A stretch of 64,000 bases of DNA, taken from Anaerotignum sp. MB30-C6 (GTDB taxonomy: Bacteria; Bacillota; Clostridia; Lachnospirales; Anaerotignaceae). Shown one piece after another: positions 8,654-17,162 of the stretch. The stretch is from NCBI RefSeq assembly GCF_030908465.1, contig NZ_CP133078.1, positions 2,108,001 through 2,172,000 on the forward strand. The letters are read 5' to 3'. The notes under the pieces were generated by a model that did not search any database, had not been told where the DNA came from, and saw only the letters and a list, made by a program, of their open reading frames with translations. Numbering within the stretch: position 1 is the stretch's first letter; each line of letters opens with the position of its first letter. Position numbers and translations under genes: made by a program.

Positions 8654-10228
8654 TCAAGCCTTCATTTCTTTCAGACCCATCAAGCCTTCTGCAAACAAAG
8701 CAGCATCCATCAATTTGATTTCGCCGTTTGCATCTCTGTCAATAATAGGTACAAATTCCATAACATCAAGAATTTGTGTCTGCAAATCAATACCAGGAGC
8801 AATTTCAGACAAATGCATACCGTCTTCCTTCAAAAGGAATACGCATCTTTCTGTAATATAAGTAATCTGTTGTTTATTTGCAAGAGCCACATCGCCATTG
8901 AAAGTAATTTGCTCAACGGATTTTATGAATTTCTTCTGTCTACCTTCTTGCACAATAACAACTTTGCCATCTTCGATGTTAACTTTTAAGCCACCAGCTG
9001 TGAATGTACCACAGAAGAATACCTTTGGTGTATTCTGTGTAATATTGATGAAACCACCACAACCAGCAATACGAGGACCAAATCTTGATACGTTAATATT
9101 GCCTTTTGCATCACATTCAGCTAAGCCCAAATAGCAAAGGTCTAAGCCGCCACCATCGTAATAATCGAATTGATAGCCTTGATCAATAAGCGAATCAGCG
9201 TTATAAGAAGCACCAAAGCGAACGCCACCAGCTGGAACGCCACCAATAGCACCACTTTCAGCAGTTAATGTCATAAAGTCAACAATGCCTTCTTCTTCAG
9301 CAACGCTAGCTACGTATTCAGGTGCACCAACACCCAAGTTTACAGCAACATCTCTTTCTAATTCAACTGCACCACGACGACCAATAACTTTCTTTGCACT
9401 TAAAGGAAGTGGCTCTCCTACAACCTCAGGTCTTCTACGTTCCCCTGATAACGCAGGGTCATATTCACAACCTAAAGATTGTTGATGGTCTTCTGGATCA
9501 GCAACTACAACATAGTCAACGTAAATTCCTGGAACTTTTACATGACGTGGATCAAGAGTACCAGCTTTCACTACTCTCTCAACTTGAACTACAACGATAC
9601 CGCCACTATTTTTAACAGCTTGGCAAACAGATGTTCCTTCCAAAGGAGCAACTTCTTTCTCGAACGTGATATTACCACTTTCATCAGCGTATGTACCGCG
9701 AATAAGAGCAACATGAATAGGAAAAGCTGGGTAGAATAAATATTCCTGACCCTTAATCTCTACTAATTCAACAATGTCTTCTTTGGTAATATCATTTACT
9801 TTACCGCCACCATTTCTGGGATCAATAAATGTACCTATACCAACTTTGGTAAATACACCTGGCTTATGAGATGCTATATCACGAAATAGATGACACAGAG
9901 CACCCTGAGATACATTATAAGCTTCCATTTTATTCTCCAGAGCCATTTTTCCCAAAGCAGGAACAGTAGCCCAGTGACCAGCAATGAAGCGTTTTAAAAG
10001 ACCTTCATGAGCGAAGTGCTCAGCACCTCTCCCGTCTCTGTTTCCTTGAGAACCACAATAAACATAAGTAATGTTTTTGGGTTCGCCTGTTTCTAAGAAT
10101 CTTTTTTCTACAGCTCTATCAAGAGCTTCGGGGATTGCGTTTCCAACGAAACCACTTGTTGTAACTGTATCACCGTCTTTAATAAGCTTTGCAGCCTCAT
10201 CAGCGGTAATAATGGGAACCTTTCTCAT
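8654..10228 (-). CDS. pct: Propionate CoA-transferase
   Basis: Pct moves CoA from propionyl-CoA or acetyl-CoA to lactate, giving the lactoyl-CoA used by the dehydratase encoded upstream. The 524 residues match my memory of the C. propionicum enzyme nearly throughout, with the same length. The N-terminal half starts MRKVPIITADEAAKLI. The catalytic Glu of family I CoA-transferases lies in LTAESGAIGG (near residue 324). GVPAGG and the GGLDLCYLGLAE segment are conserved. TAGGAGG precedes the ATG. It is the last gene of the lcdC-lcdA-lcdB-pct operon and ends at a strong terminator. Confidence 0.97.
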   Translation of the reverse strand: MRKVPIITADEAAKLIKDGDTVTTSGFVGNAIPEALDRAVEKRFLETGEPKNITYVYCGSQGNRDGRGAEHFAHEGLLKRFIAGHWATVPALGKMALENKMEAYNVSQGALCHLFRDIASHKPGVFTKVGIGTFIDPRNGGGKVNDITKEDIVELVEIKGQEYLFYPAFPIHVALIRGTYADESGNITFEKEVAPLEGTSVCQAVKNSGGIVVVQVERVVKAGTLDPRHVKVPGIYVDYVVVADPEDHQQSLGCEYDPALSGERRRPEVVGEPLPLSAKKVIGRRGAVELERDVAVNLGVGAPEYVASVAEEEGIVDFMTLTAESGAIGGVPAGGVRFGASYNADSLIDQGYQFDYYDGGGLDLCYLGLAECDAKGNINVSRFGPRIAGCGGFINITQNTPKVFFCGTFTAGGLKVNIEDGKVVIVQEGRQKKFIKSVEQITFNGDVALANKQQITYITERCVFLLKEDGMHLSEIAPGIDLQTQILDVMEFVPIIDRDANGEIKLMDAALFAEGLMGLKEMKA

Positions 10229-10340
10229 TGTCGGAATCCTCCTAAATCTTAGTCCATTTATTTTGCACTTTGCTTATTACAATACACTGGAGTAGTCACC
10301 CACCCCAGTGTAGAGTTATCGTATCAATGTTTAATTAGAA

Positions 10341-11465
10341 TTACAGCATTTCTACGAAGGACTGCAATCTTGTCTTAACCTGTTCGAAAGAAGAAACTTC
10401 CTGGTCAACTTCGATCATCAGGTTCTTGATGCCTTTTTCTTCAAATTCTCTGTACATTACAGGGTAATCCCACTCTTCAGGATCACAGAATTTCATCATA
10501 GCTACGATGATTGCATCTGCACCTGTCTGGAATGTTTTGTTGATCAGCATCTTGCCGCGGCCTTTCTTTGTATCGGTAGCAACGGAGCAACCGTACATCT
10601 GCTGCCAAGCTCTAGCCATTCTGTAAAGAGGGCCATCTTCGCCATTGACAACGTCAACACGGATCTGTCTGGATTCCTGTGCCAAGTCGTCATCAACGAT
10701 AGCGATTTTGAACTCGTTAAAGATTTCAAGCAATTCGTTGGGCTCAAGTAAGATACCTGTAACAACAACTTTCTTGCCATCCCAAGGCTGAACAGGCATA
10801 GCCTTAACTTCAGCGATAAGTTCTTTTACAAGTTCTGTGTGTTTTTCTTTCAACATGAACTGTCTTGCTTTAAATACAGCATGACGGCTTACAGCATCAA
10901 TTACCTGAGGGTAGTCAGCTGCAACCTTTACGAATTCACGCATTACTGCTCTATTTTCATTGTAGATTGCGATGGAGTTTTCCAATGCAACGTTAGTAAT
11001 TTGAACATCCAAGATAGATTCTAACTGTTTTTTAACCAATTCATATTCTGTTACTAAGAACTGGTTAGCAGCTTCCAAACCTCTGTTTTGAGGGTGTGTA
11101 AACACAATTACAGGGGATGTGCCTTTCCATTTCTGGCTTAAGCACTTCAATGTATCACAAGGTACGGAGAATAATACTGCGGAAAGATCATCATAAGCAC
11201 CTTCACACTGTAGTTCCATAACCTGCTGCATAATTGAACAAGCGAAAGCAGGAAGGTATGTACGAGCCTTAGAGATTGTTTTACCCTGTGCGCCCCAGAT
11301 GCCCATAGGCAAGTAACCTGTAGCGTGGATCATTTCTTCAGGAGCATAGAGAGGCATAATACCTACTGCACCTTTACCTGTTTCAGCTTTATAATCATCC
11401 ATTGCTTTTTTAGGGTTTGCTGCAATGTCTTTTAATTGGGATAAAATAGCTTCTACTTTACTCAT
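10341..11465 (-). CDS. lcdB: Lactoyl-CoA dehydratase, beta subunit
   Basis: This is the smaller subunit of the 2-hydroxyacyl-CoA dehydratase that turns (R)-lactoyl-CoA into acryloyl-CoA by a ketyl-radical mechanism. The 374 residues match the remembered C. propionicum LcdB closely and have the same length. Cysteines likely to hold the [4Fe-4S] cluster include those in AFACSIMQQ and SVPCDTLKC, with a later one in MMKFCDPEEW. The family also contains HgdB, HadC and FldC; the neighbouring pct is what points to lactate. The ATG follows GAGGAGG and lies 15 nt after lcdA. Confidence 0.95.
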   Translation of the reverse strand: MSKVEAILSQLKDIAANPKKAMDDYKAETGKGAVGIMPLYAPEEMIHATGYLPMGIWGAQGKTISKARTYLPAFACSIMQQVMELQCEGAYDDLSAVLFSVPCDTLKCLSQKWKGTSPVIVFTHPQNRGLEAANQFLVTEYELVKKQLESILDVQITNVALENSIAIYNENRAVMREFVKVAADYPQVIDAVSRHAVFKARQFMLKEKHTELVKELIAEVKAMPVQPWDGKKVVVTGILLEPNELLEIFNEFKIAIVDDDLAQESRQIRVDVVNGEDGPLYRMARAWQQMYGCSVATDTKKGRGKMLINKTFQTGADAIIVAMMKFCDPEEWDYPVMYREFEEKGIKNLMIEVDQEVSSFEQVKTRLQSFVEML

Positions 11466-11480
11466 CGTTTTCTCCTCCTC

Positions 11481-12749
11481 TTATTCTGCTGCTGCCATGT
11501 TGGCTTCCATCATTTCAACCAGAGCCTGCACACGTGTATCGAACTGAGCGGGAGAGAAAACGCGAGGGTCTGTCTGATCGCCATCGAAACTTACGTAAGG
11601 CAAGCCATTTCTCTCTTTGATAACTTCAGCTGTTTCAACGTTCAGGAAACTCATCAGCTTACAGCTTCTGTTTAGGTGGTAAACTGTACCATCTACTTTG
11701 CCTTTTTCCATGATGTTCATCAAAACTTCTACTTTGTTTTCTAAACATGTATTGATATAGATTCTTGTGTAAGCTTCTGCCATGGAGTGCAAAGATTCAT
11801 CGTTTGCATCATAGTGCAAATCCCAAAGTGCGGGGTAAGCTGTACCTGTCATGATAGAGCCAAGGCCCTTCATAGCTTTGAATGTGTGACCTAAGTGAGG
11901 CCATACAGCAATACCTTCCCATTGGAAACGTGTTTTTTCTGCGCCCTTGAATGCATAGATACCAGCCTTCAAGTTAGCTTCCAATTCATCAGCGAATGCT
12001 TTAAATGTGATTTCAGCATAGTCTAAGGAACGGCAAGCAACGATCAGAGCCATATAGTTGAACAGGTCGAAACCGTTCAAAGGAGATGGTTTGTACTGAG
12101 ACATAGCTGCGATTCTGTTCCAGTGATATACGGAACGCTGAGTCTGATCTCTAACTTCTTTGAATTTCTTCCAATCGAAAGGTCTGCCACAGATTACTTC
12201 CAACTGAGAAATAGCGTTTCTAAACTGATCTGCAATATATGCCTTTGCATATTCAGGAATAGGCATTGTGTGGTTAAAAGGTACGTCGATAATGATGCAA
12301 GGGATGTCCAATTCCGCTGCAAGGTTTTCGTACCATTTCAACAATGTATTACAAATGTTGTTACATGTGATTACTAAGTCAGGCAGAGGAACGTCCGCTG
12401 CGGGGGAGTTTACCAAAACTTCAGGTTTTACACCTGTGATTGCTGCTTCTTTCAGGCATTCCATGTAACCCATGTTAACTCTGCCGTAAGAACAGCAGTC
12501 GATATTGTAGCCTTTTCTGTCAGCAACTTCCAACATATCCATTGCGCCTTTTCTAGCTCCAATACCTGCGGAATGGGTTTCAGGATAAATCATTGCAATA
12601 CCCATTGTTACGCAGAATTCAGGGGGAGCTACAGAAGCGGACCAACAAACAAGATCGCCTCTTGCTTTTGCTTCTCTTGCATCCTGATCAGCCTTACTCT
12701 GGAAGTAGGCTAACAACTGTTTTGCTTTCATGCCTTGTGTTAAACTCAT
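11481..12749 (-). CDS. lcdA: Lactoyl-CoA dehydratase, alpha subunit
   Basis: This larger 2-hydroxyacyl-CoA dehydratase subunit (422 residues, HgdA/FldB/HadB family) forms a heterodimer with LcdB. Cysteines placed to bind the cluster appear in GDLVCWSASVAPPEFC, TCNNICNTLL and LNRSCKLM. The segment with DVPFNHTMPIPEYAKAY is typical of the family. AGAGGG precedes the ATG. It lies 16 nt downstream of the activator gene and 15 nt upstream of lcdB, so the three dehydratase components are made together in this order. Confidence 0.95.
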   Translation of the reverse strand: MSLTQGMKAKQLLAYFQSKADQDAREAKARGDLVCWSASVAPPEFCVTMGIAMIYPETHSAGIGARKGAMDMLEVADRKGYNIDCCSYGRVNMGYMECLKEAAITGVKPEVLVNSPAADVPLPDLVITCNNICNTLLKWYENLAAELDIPCIIIDVPFNHTMPIPEYAKAYIADQFRNAISQLEVICGRPFDWKKFKEVRDQTQRSVYHWNRIAAMSQYKPSPLNGFDLFNYMALIVACRSLDYAEITFKAFADELEANLKAGIYAFKGAEKTRFQWEGIAVWPHLGHTFKAMKGLGSIMTGTAYPALWDLHYDANDESLHSMAEAYTRIYINTCLENKVEVLMNIMEKGKVDGTVYHLNRSCKLMSFLNVETAEVIKERNGLPYVSFDGDQTDPRVFSPAQFDTRVQALVEMMEANMAAAE

Positions 12750-12764
12750 TCTAATCCCTCTTTC

Positions 12765-13544
12765 TTATTTTTTTTGTGCCGCTTCATATGCGAACAACGC
12801 CGCACCCAGCGCGCCTGTGGTTTGTGGATTCGGTGCCACAATTACATCTGTTTTCAATACACCAGCAACCGCCCTAACTACACCTGCGTTTTTTGCTACG
12901 CCGCCTGTCATAACAACGTCCTTTTCAACGCCGCCTCTGTAAGCCAAGCCGCAAGCCCTGCTGGCAACTGAAAGGTGAACACCTTTAATGATGTTATTTC
13001 TGCTTTCGCCGTTGGATAACTGAGAAATAACCTCAGATTCGGCAAATACTGTACAAGTGCTACTAATTGGTGCAGTATCGGTTGCCTTTTCATCCAATTC
13101 AGCCATTTCATCCAGAGTCGTTTCCAAAACTCTTGACATTACTTCCAAGAAACGACCTGTACCTGCCGCACATTTATCATTCATAAAAAACTGCTTGATA
13201 CCACCCTTGTCATCCAGACGGATTGCTTTCGCATCCTGTCCGCCAATGTCAATAATGGTGCGTGCAGTGGGTACCAAAAAGTAAATTCCTTTTGCATGAC
13301 AGCTGATTTCACTGACCTGCTTATCTGCATCAGTAAAAGCAAATCTGCCATAACCAGTTGCGACTGTGTAAGAGATATCCTCTTTTGTCAACCCGCTTGC
13401 CTTATAGGCCTGTTCAAGAGCCCTCTGAGGACCCGAAGAGCCTGTTCCCACCTGAACAACCTCTGCAGCTACAACATCTTTTCCGTCCTTCAGAATAACA
13501 ACTTTTGAAGAAGCGGAGCCGATATCAATGCCCATTGTGTACAT
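12765..13544 (-). CDS. lcdC: Dehydratase activator ATPase (archerase)
   Basis: This homodimeric ASKHA-fold ATPase carries one [4Fe-4S] cluster between its subunits and injects a single energised electron into the dehydratase. The 259 residues include the phosphate-binding start MGIDIGSASSKV, IDIGGQDAK near residue 100, and the two cluster cysteines Cys125 (NDKCAAGTG) and Cys164 (STCTVFAES), matching Cys127/Cys166 of HgdC. MTGGVAKNAGV is the adenosine motif. GGAGGAC precedes the ATG. It is the first gene after a ~250-nt leader. The symbol follows the operon context; HgdC, HadI and FldI are equivalent in other pathways. Confidence 0.95.
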   Translation of the reverse strand: MYTMGIDIGSASSKVVILKDGKDVVAAEVVQVGTGSSGPQRALEQAYKASGLTKEDISYTVATGYGRFAFTDADKQVSEISCHAKGIYFLVPTARTIIDIGGQDAKAIRLDDKGGIKQFFMNDKCAAGTGRFLEVMSRVLETTLDEMAELDEKATDTAPISSTCTVFAESEVISQLSNGESRNNIIKGVHLSVASRACGLAYRGGVEKDVVMTGGVAKNAGVVRAVAGVLKTDVIVAPNPQTTGALGAALFAYEAAQKK

Positions 13545-13620
13545 CTTTTGTCCTCCTCTAAAATATCTTATCTGTATTAACCACGCGATAAAAACATCCG
13601 TTAATTTCTGTAATAATAAA

Positions 13621-13734
13621 GTTTTAAAAGCACCCCGTATATACGCTTTTAAAACTTTTTTCTGACTACCTTATATAAGGTAGTCGCAGTGACAATAGAA
13701 AAAACTTATATCCGATATTATTACAGAATATAAG
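13621..13734 (-). promoter_or_regulatory. Leader of the lcd operon with three consecutive inverted repeats
   Basis: Between promoter and lcdC lie three repeats. The first is 13705-13734, with 7-bp arms CTTATAT/ATATAAG. The second is 13664-13685, a perfect 22-nt palindrome built on GACTACCTTAT. The third is 13621-13655, with perfect 11-bp arms GTTTTAAAAGC/GCTTTTAAAAC, followed leftwards by TTTATTATT like a weak terminator. As RNA they give successive hairpins, the last a possible attenuator; as DNA the 22-mer could be an operator. I recognise no known riboswitch. Confidence 0.55.
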
Positions 13735-14379
13735 CTAATTTAATCCATTGCACACCCGTAACATTGAAGAAACTTTATTAGCTTTCCTGTTACCGATTTG
13801 ATTATATCACCTTTGTATTTTTATTGCAACCTATATTGTTAAAAATTTATTAGGATTTGAGAAATTTTGAGTATTTTAACTGCAAAAATTAATGAAAAAA
13901 AATATTCATCTTCATTTTTATGAAAAACTCGTCACTAAATCCTAATTTTTTGTTTAAATAACCTTATTTCTGGCCAATTTTTTTTATTAATTTAGCAAAT
14001 CGCCTTTCCTACTATGAAATATGCTTAAAAAAAATTACTTTGCCTTCACTGCTACCATGAGAAAAAAAGGCAGCTAACCCTCCCATAGATTCTGACAATT
14101 TTTTATCTCTCCCATATTTTTGTTAAAAATTATGCAAAAAAACCTCAGATAGTACGGGAAAAACCCACTCAAATTTTACTAATTACTCAAAATATATATA
14201 AATATTGCGGCCTTTCTTCCCGAAAAACCGCTTTGTCTGAGAAACGGCCTCGAAAATCCGGCTATGTTTCTCACTTCGTACAATATGTTATTTCATGCAC
14301 GAGCAGAGTATAAAAAGTCTACATAAAAATCAAGTTTTAACTCCCAGAAATCTAGTAAATTCTATTAATAGAGACAGTT
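13686..14379. other. AT-rich gap holding the lcd promoter
   Basis: No coding frame is convincing here. The right half (13840-14380) is very AT-rich with many A and T runs. Near 14220-14277 there are hairpins built on GAGAAAC/GTTTCTC that could end the transpeptidase transcript, although no clear T run follows. Confidence 0.4.
13801..13829 (-). promoter_or_regulatory. Promoter of the lcdCAB-pct operon
   Basis: Read leftwards there is TTGCAA, a 17-nt spacer and a perfect TATAAT. Transcription would start near 13794, leaving a leader of about 250 nt before lcdC. The 2-oxoacid oxidoreductase operon promoter has the same -35, spacer and -10. Confidence 0.75.
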
Positions 14380-15786
14380 TTATTTACTCTCCAGTTGCGC
14401 AAGAGCCTCTCTTATCACTTTCCCTGCTACGGGTGTTGCACTACCATAGGCCCGAGAATTCTCAATTACCACAGCCACTGCAACCTTAGGGTCCTCCGCC
14501 GGAGCATACCCAATGAACCACGAATGGTCATTGCCTGTTGCATTTTCCGCAGTCCCTGTTTTTCCCGCAACCGATACGCCACTTATGGCTGCAGCAGTGC
14601 CCGTGCCATTATCTACAACAGAAACCATCATATCCCGTAAGATTGCCGACTCTTGTGTTGAACAAACCTCTGTCAACTTCTTGGGAACTGTTTGTTTGCC
14701 TACCTTACCATTGCTATACTGAATATGATCCACGATATAGGGCTGCATCATAATACCTTCATTGGCTATGGCAGATACGAACATGGCCATGTATAGAGGG
14801 GTAACTGCCGTTCTTCCCTGACCAATGGCCGTTTCCACCAGTTCGCTTTCTGTTGCACTTGCTTCTAACCCAATTTTACTTTGACTATATGCCAATTCAA
14901 ACTTTGCAGGGCTTTCCATTCCTACCCTAGCCATTACCTCACGCAATTTGCCAGGGCCAATTTCCTTTGCCATTTGAGCAAAGTAACAATTGCACGAAAC
15001 AGTTAATGCTTGCTTCATATCCACTGTGCCGTGGGCTTTATTTTTATAACAATGAATCACCTTATCTTGAAATGCTGCTTCTCCTGTACACTCATAGGTC
15101 CTAGTTTGCCAATCTTTCATATTTTCCATAATAGATAATGCCGTTACTAATTTAAATGTGGATCCCGGCGGGTATACCCCTTGGGTTCCTCGATTTACCA
15201 AGGGACTGTCCTCATGATCTTTCAACTGATCCCAATGGGCAGCAACCTGATTCGGATCAAAATCAGGGTAAGCCTGCAATGCAAGAATTCTGCCTGTTGA
15301 TGGCTCCATTACCACAACAGCTCCCTTTGCATTGCCAAGTAAATCCCCCGCTATGGACTGAATATCCATATCCACGGTTACAACAACACTATTGCCCACC
15401 AATTCCTTTTTCGTGGCAATTCCCATAATTCTTTGAAAAAATTCATTATGCAAAGTCATCACTTCAAAATTTTCTGCGGCTTCTACTCCAGTTTTTCCCA
15501 CACTGCTATACCCTGTTATATGGGCTGCCATACGGGCACGGGGGTATTTTCTCATGTAAGTACCATCATCTTGCAAGACGCTGGTTGCTAGTATTTCCCC
15601 ATCTATATCAATAATATCTCCTCTACGGAGAGAATTGTCTACGTAACGTAACCGTGAGTTATATGCATTGGTAGAAACGCCTTGTCTCTCCACCAAAACC
15701 AATTTTCCCAAATAGCCAAGTAAAAGGAAAAAACAAAGGGCTAGAAGCCAGAAAATACGCCTAATGCTTCGCTTCATATTATTCAT
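14380..15786 (-). CDS. Class B penicillin-binding protein (transpeptidase)
   Basis: This 468-residue cell-wall transpeptidase has one N-terminal membrane helix (about residues 12-30), a pedestal domain, and a transpeptidase domain with the three active-site motifs: STFK (about 209-212), SCN (about 265-267) and KTG (about 395-397). It is short for a class B PBP and resembles clostridial and actinobacterial PbpA proteins. GGGAGG precedes the ATG, which overlaps the 3' end of the ftsW/rodA-type gene by 8 nt. The pairing suggests the two proteins form a glycosyltransferase-transpeptidase pair for septal or spore wall synthesis. Confidence 0.92.
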   Translation of the reverse strand: MNNMKRSIRRIFWLLALCFFLLLGYLGKLVLVERQGVSTNAYNSRLRYVDNSLRRGDIIDIDGEILATSVLQDDGTYMRKYPRARMAAHITGYSSVGKTGVEAAENFEVMTLHNEFFQRIMGIATKKELVGNSVVVTVDMDIQSIAGDLLGNAKGAVVVMEPSTGRILALQAYPDFDPNQVAAHWDQLKDHEDSPLVNRGTQGVYPPGSTFKLVTALSIMENMKDWQTRTYECTGEAAFQDKVIHCYKNKAHGTVDMKQALTVSCNCYFAQMAKEIGPGKLREVMARVGMESPAKFELAYSQSKIGLEASATESELVETAIGQGRTAVTPLYMAMFVSAIANEGIMMQPYIVDHIQYSNGKVGKQTVPKKLTEVCSTQESAILRDMMVSVVDNGTGTAAAISGVSVAGKTGTAENATGNDHSWFIGYAPAEDPKVAVAVVIENSRAYGSATPVAGKVIREALAQLESK

Positions 15787-17158
15787 AATCCTGACCTCCC
15801 TCTATCCCCATGATGGGAGGAGCATCCTCATCAATGCCATGCTGTTCACAATAAACACAAACCCACTGCAAGAGTCCCATCATCATTAAGCTAACCAAAA
15901 CGGAAGTACCGCCGTAGCTTACAAAAGGAAGGGTAACCCCAGTTAAGGGAATCAGCTTTATGACACCGCCTATAATGATAAAGGCTTGGAAACACAACAT
16001 GGTCGTCACACCAACTGCTAAAATACTATAATATCTACGCCGACTATCTAAAGCAATTCGTATGCCACGGTATAGGAGCATGATAAATATACAAATCACC
16101 CCTGCGCCAAACAGTGTCCCGAATTCTTCGCAGATGGCGGCAAAAATGAAGTCACTTTCAACAACAGGAATACTTTTCGGCATCCCTTTTGTAAGACCGC
16201 TTCCCAAAAGCCCCCAAGTAGTAATTGCAAATAAGGAATTTACAATTTGATAGCCTCCTCGGTCAATATCCGCCCATGGATTTTGCCAAGCTGCAACACG
16301 CACCCGAACGTGGGAGAAAATTTTATAGGCTAATGTGGCCGCAAAACTTGCTGCCCCCATACCTAGTAAAAACAAAAATTCATTAGACGTTGCAATGTAG
16401 AGCATAACCATATAGGTCATGAAAAAAATCAGTGCCCCACCCAAATCTTTTTGCAAAACCAATAAAGCAACGACCCCCGCACTCAGAACACCTGTTGTAA
16501 TAAATTCCTTCCACTCAATCCGCTTTCGGAACACACTGGCCAAATAGAAGATATATAAAAACTTCACCAATTCCGATGGCTGAAAGGTAAAAACCCCCAC
16601 CCTTAACCAGTTTGTTGAACCGTTTCGCTCCACACCAAAAATTTTCGTACAAAGCAATAAACCGTAACAAATGATAATATATGCCCATTCAAAAACCTCA
16701 AAGCGGGGAATCAGTCGGAAGAAGAATGGAAGCATAAGCATACCCGCAAGGCCAATCGTCATCCACATCAATTGTTTGTATGCCAAGCTAGGGGCAAGCC
16801 GTTGTAACATAATAAGGCTTAAGTCCATTAAAAATAGCATCCCCGTCCAAATGAGAGGACAGCCTTCATAGTAAAAGCGGTCTAAAAAATGAATGGCAAC
16901 CAATAGAAATACACATCCCGCTGCACCAAACAATACCGTTTTCCAATCATAAATCATGGTTTCCCGATTGTATGCCAGTATCAAAAAGGCTGTAATATGC
17001 ATAAAAATAATAAGGCGTCGTTGAATAGAGACGGCACGATAGGGGCTGCCTAAAAAGCCCCCCTGCTCGTACGCAATATAAACAATGCCTTGCCATAAAA
17101 AGAAACCAATATAAAAGACAAATAGGTATCTGCTTAGCATAATTAACAGATCAAACAT
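15779..17158 (-). CDS. FtsW/RodA/SpoVE family peptidoglycan glycosyltransferase
   Basis: This SEDS-family integral membrane glycosyltransferase (about 460 residues, 10 or more helices) polymerises lipid II together with a class B PBP. Family motifs are the loop with the GSTNWLRVGVFTFQPSELVK core and the C-terminal PFVSYGGTSVLVSL. The ATG at 17158 is preferred because GGAG sits 7 nt ahead; the longer frame would start inside the U32 gene. It starts 5 nt after that gene and overlaps the PBP start, so the three form one operon. FtsW, RodA and SpoVE cannot be told apart here. Confidence 0.92.
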   Translation of the reverse strand: MFDLLIMLSRYLFVFYIGFFLWQGIVYIAYEQGGFLGSPYRAVSIQRRLIIFMHITAFLILAYNRETMIYDWKTVLFGAAGCVFLLVAIHFLDRFYYEGCPLIWTGMLFLMDLSLIMLQRLAPSLAYKQLMWMTIGLAGMLMLPFFFRLIPRFEVFEWAYIIICYGLLLCTKIFGVERNGSTNWLRVGVFTFQPSELVKFLYIFYLASVFRKRIEWKEFITTGVLSAGVVALLVLQKDLGGALIFFMTYMVMLYIATSNEFLFLLGMGAASFAATLAYKIFSHVRVRVAAWQNPWADIDRGGYQIVNSLFAITTWGLLGSGLTKGMPKSIPVVESDFIFAAICEEFGTLFGAGVICIFIMLLYRGIRIALDSRRRYYSILAVGVTTMLCFQAFIIIGGVIKLIPLTGVTLPFVSYGGTSVLVSLMMMGLLQWVCVYCEQHGIDEDAPPIMGIEGGQDYE

Positions 17159-17162
17159 ATCC

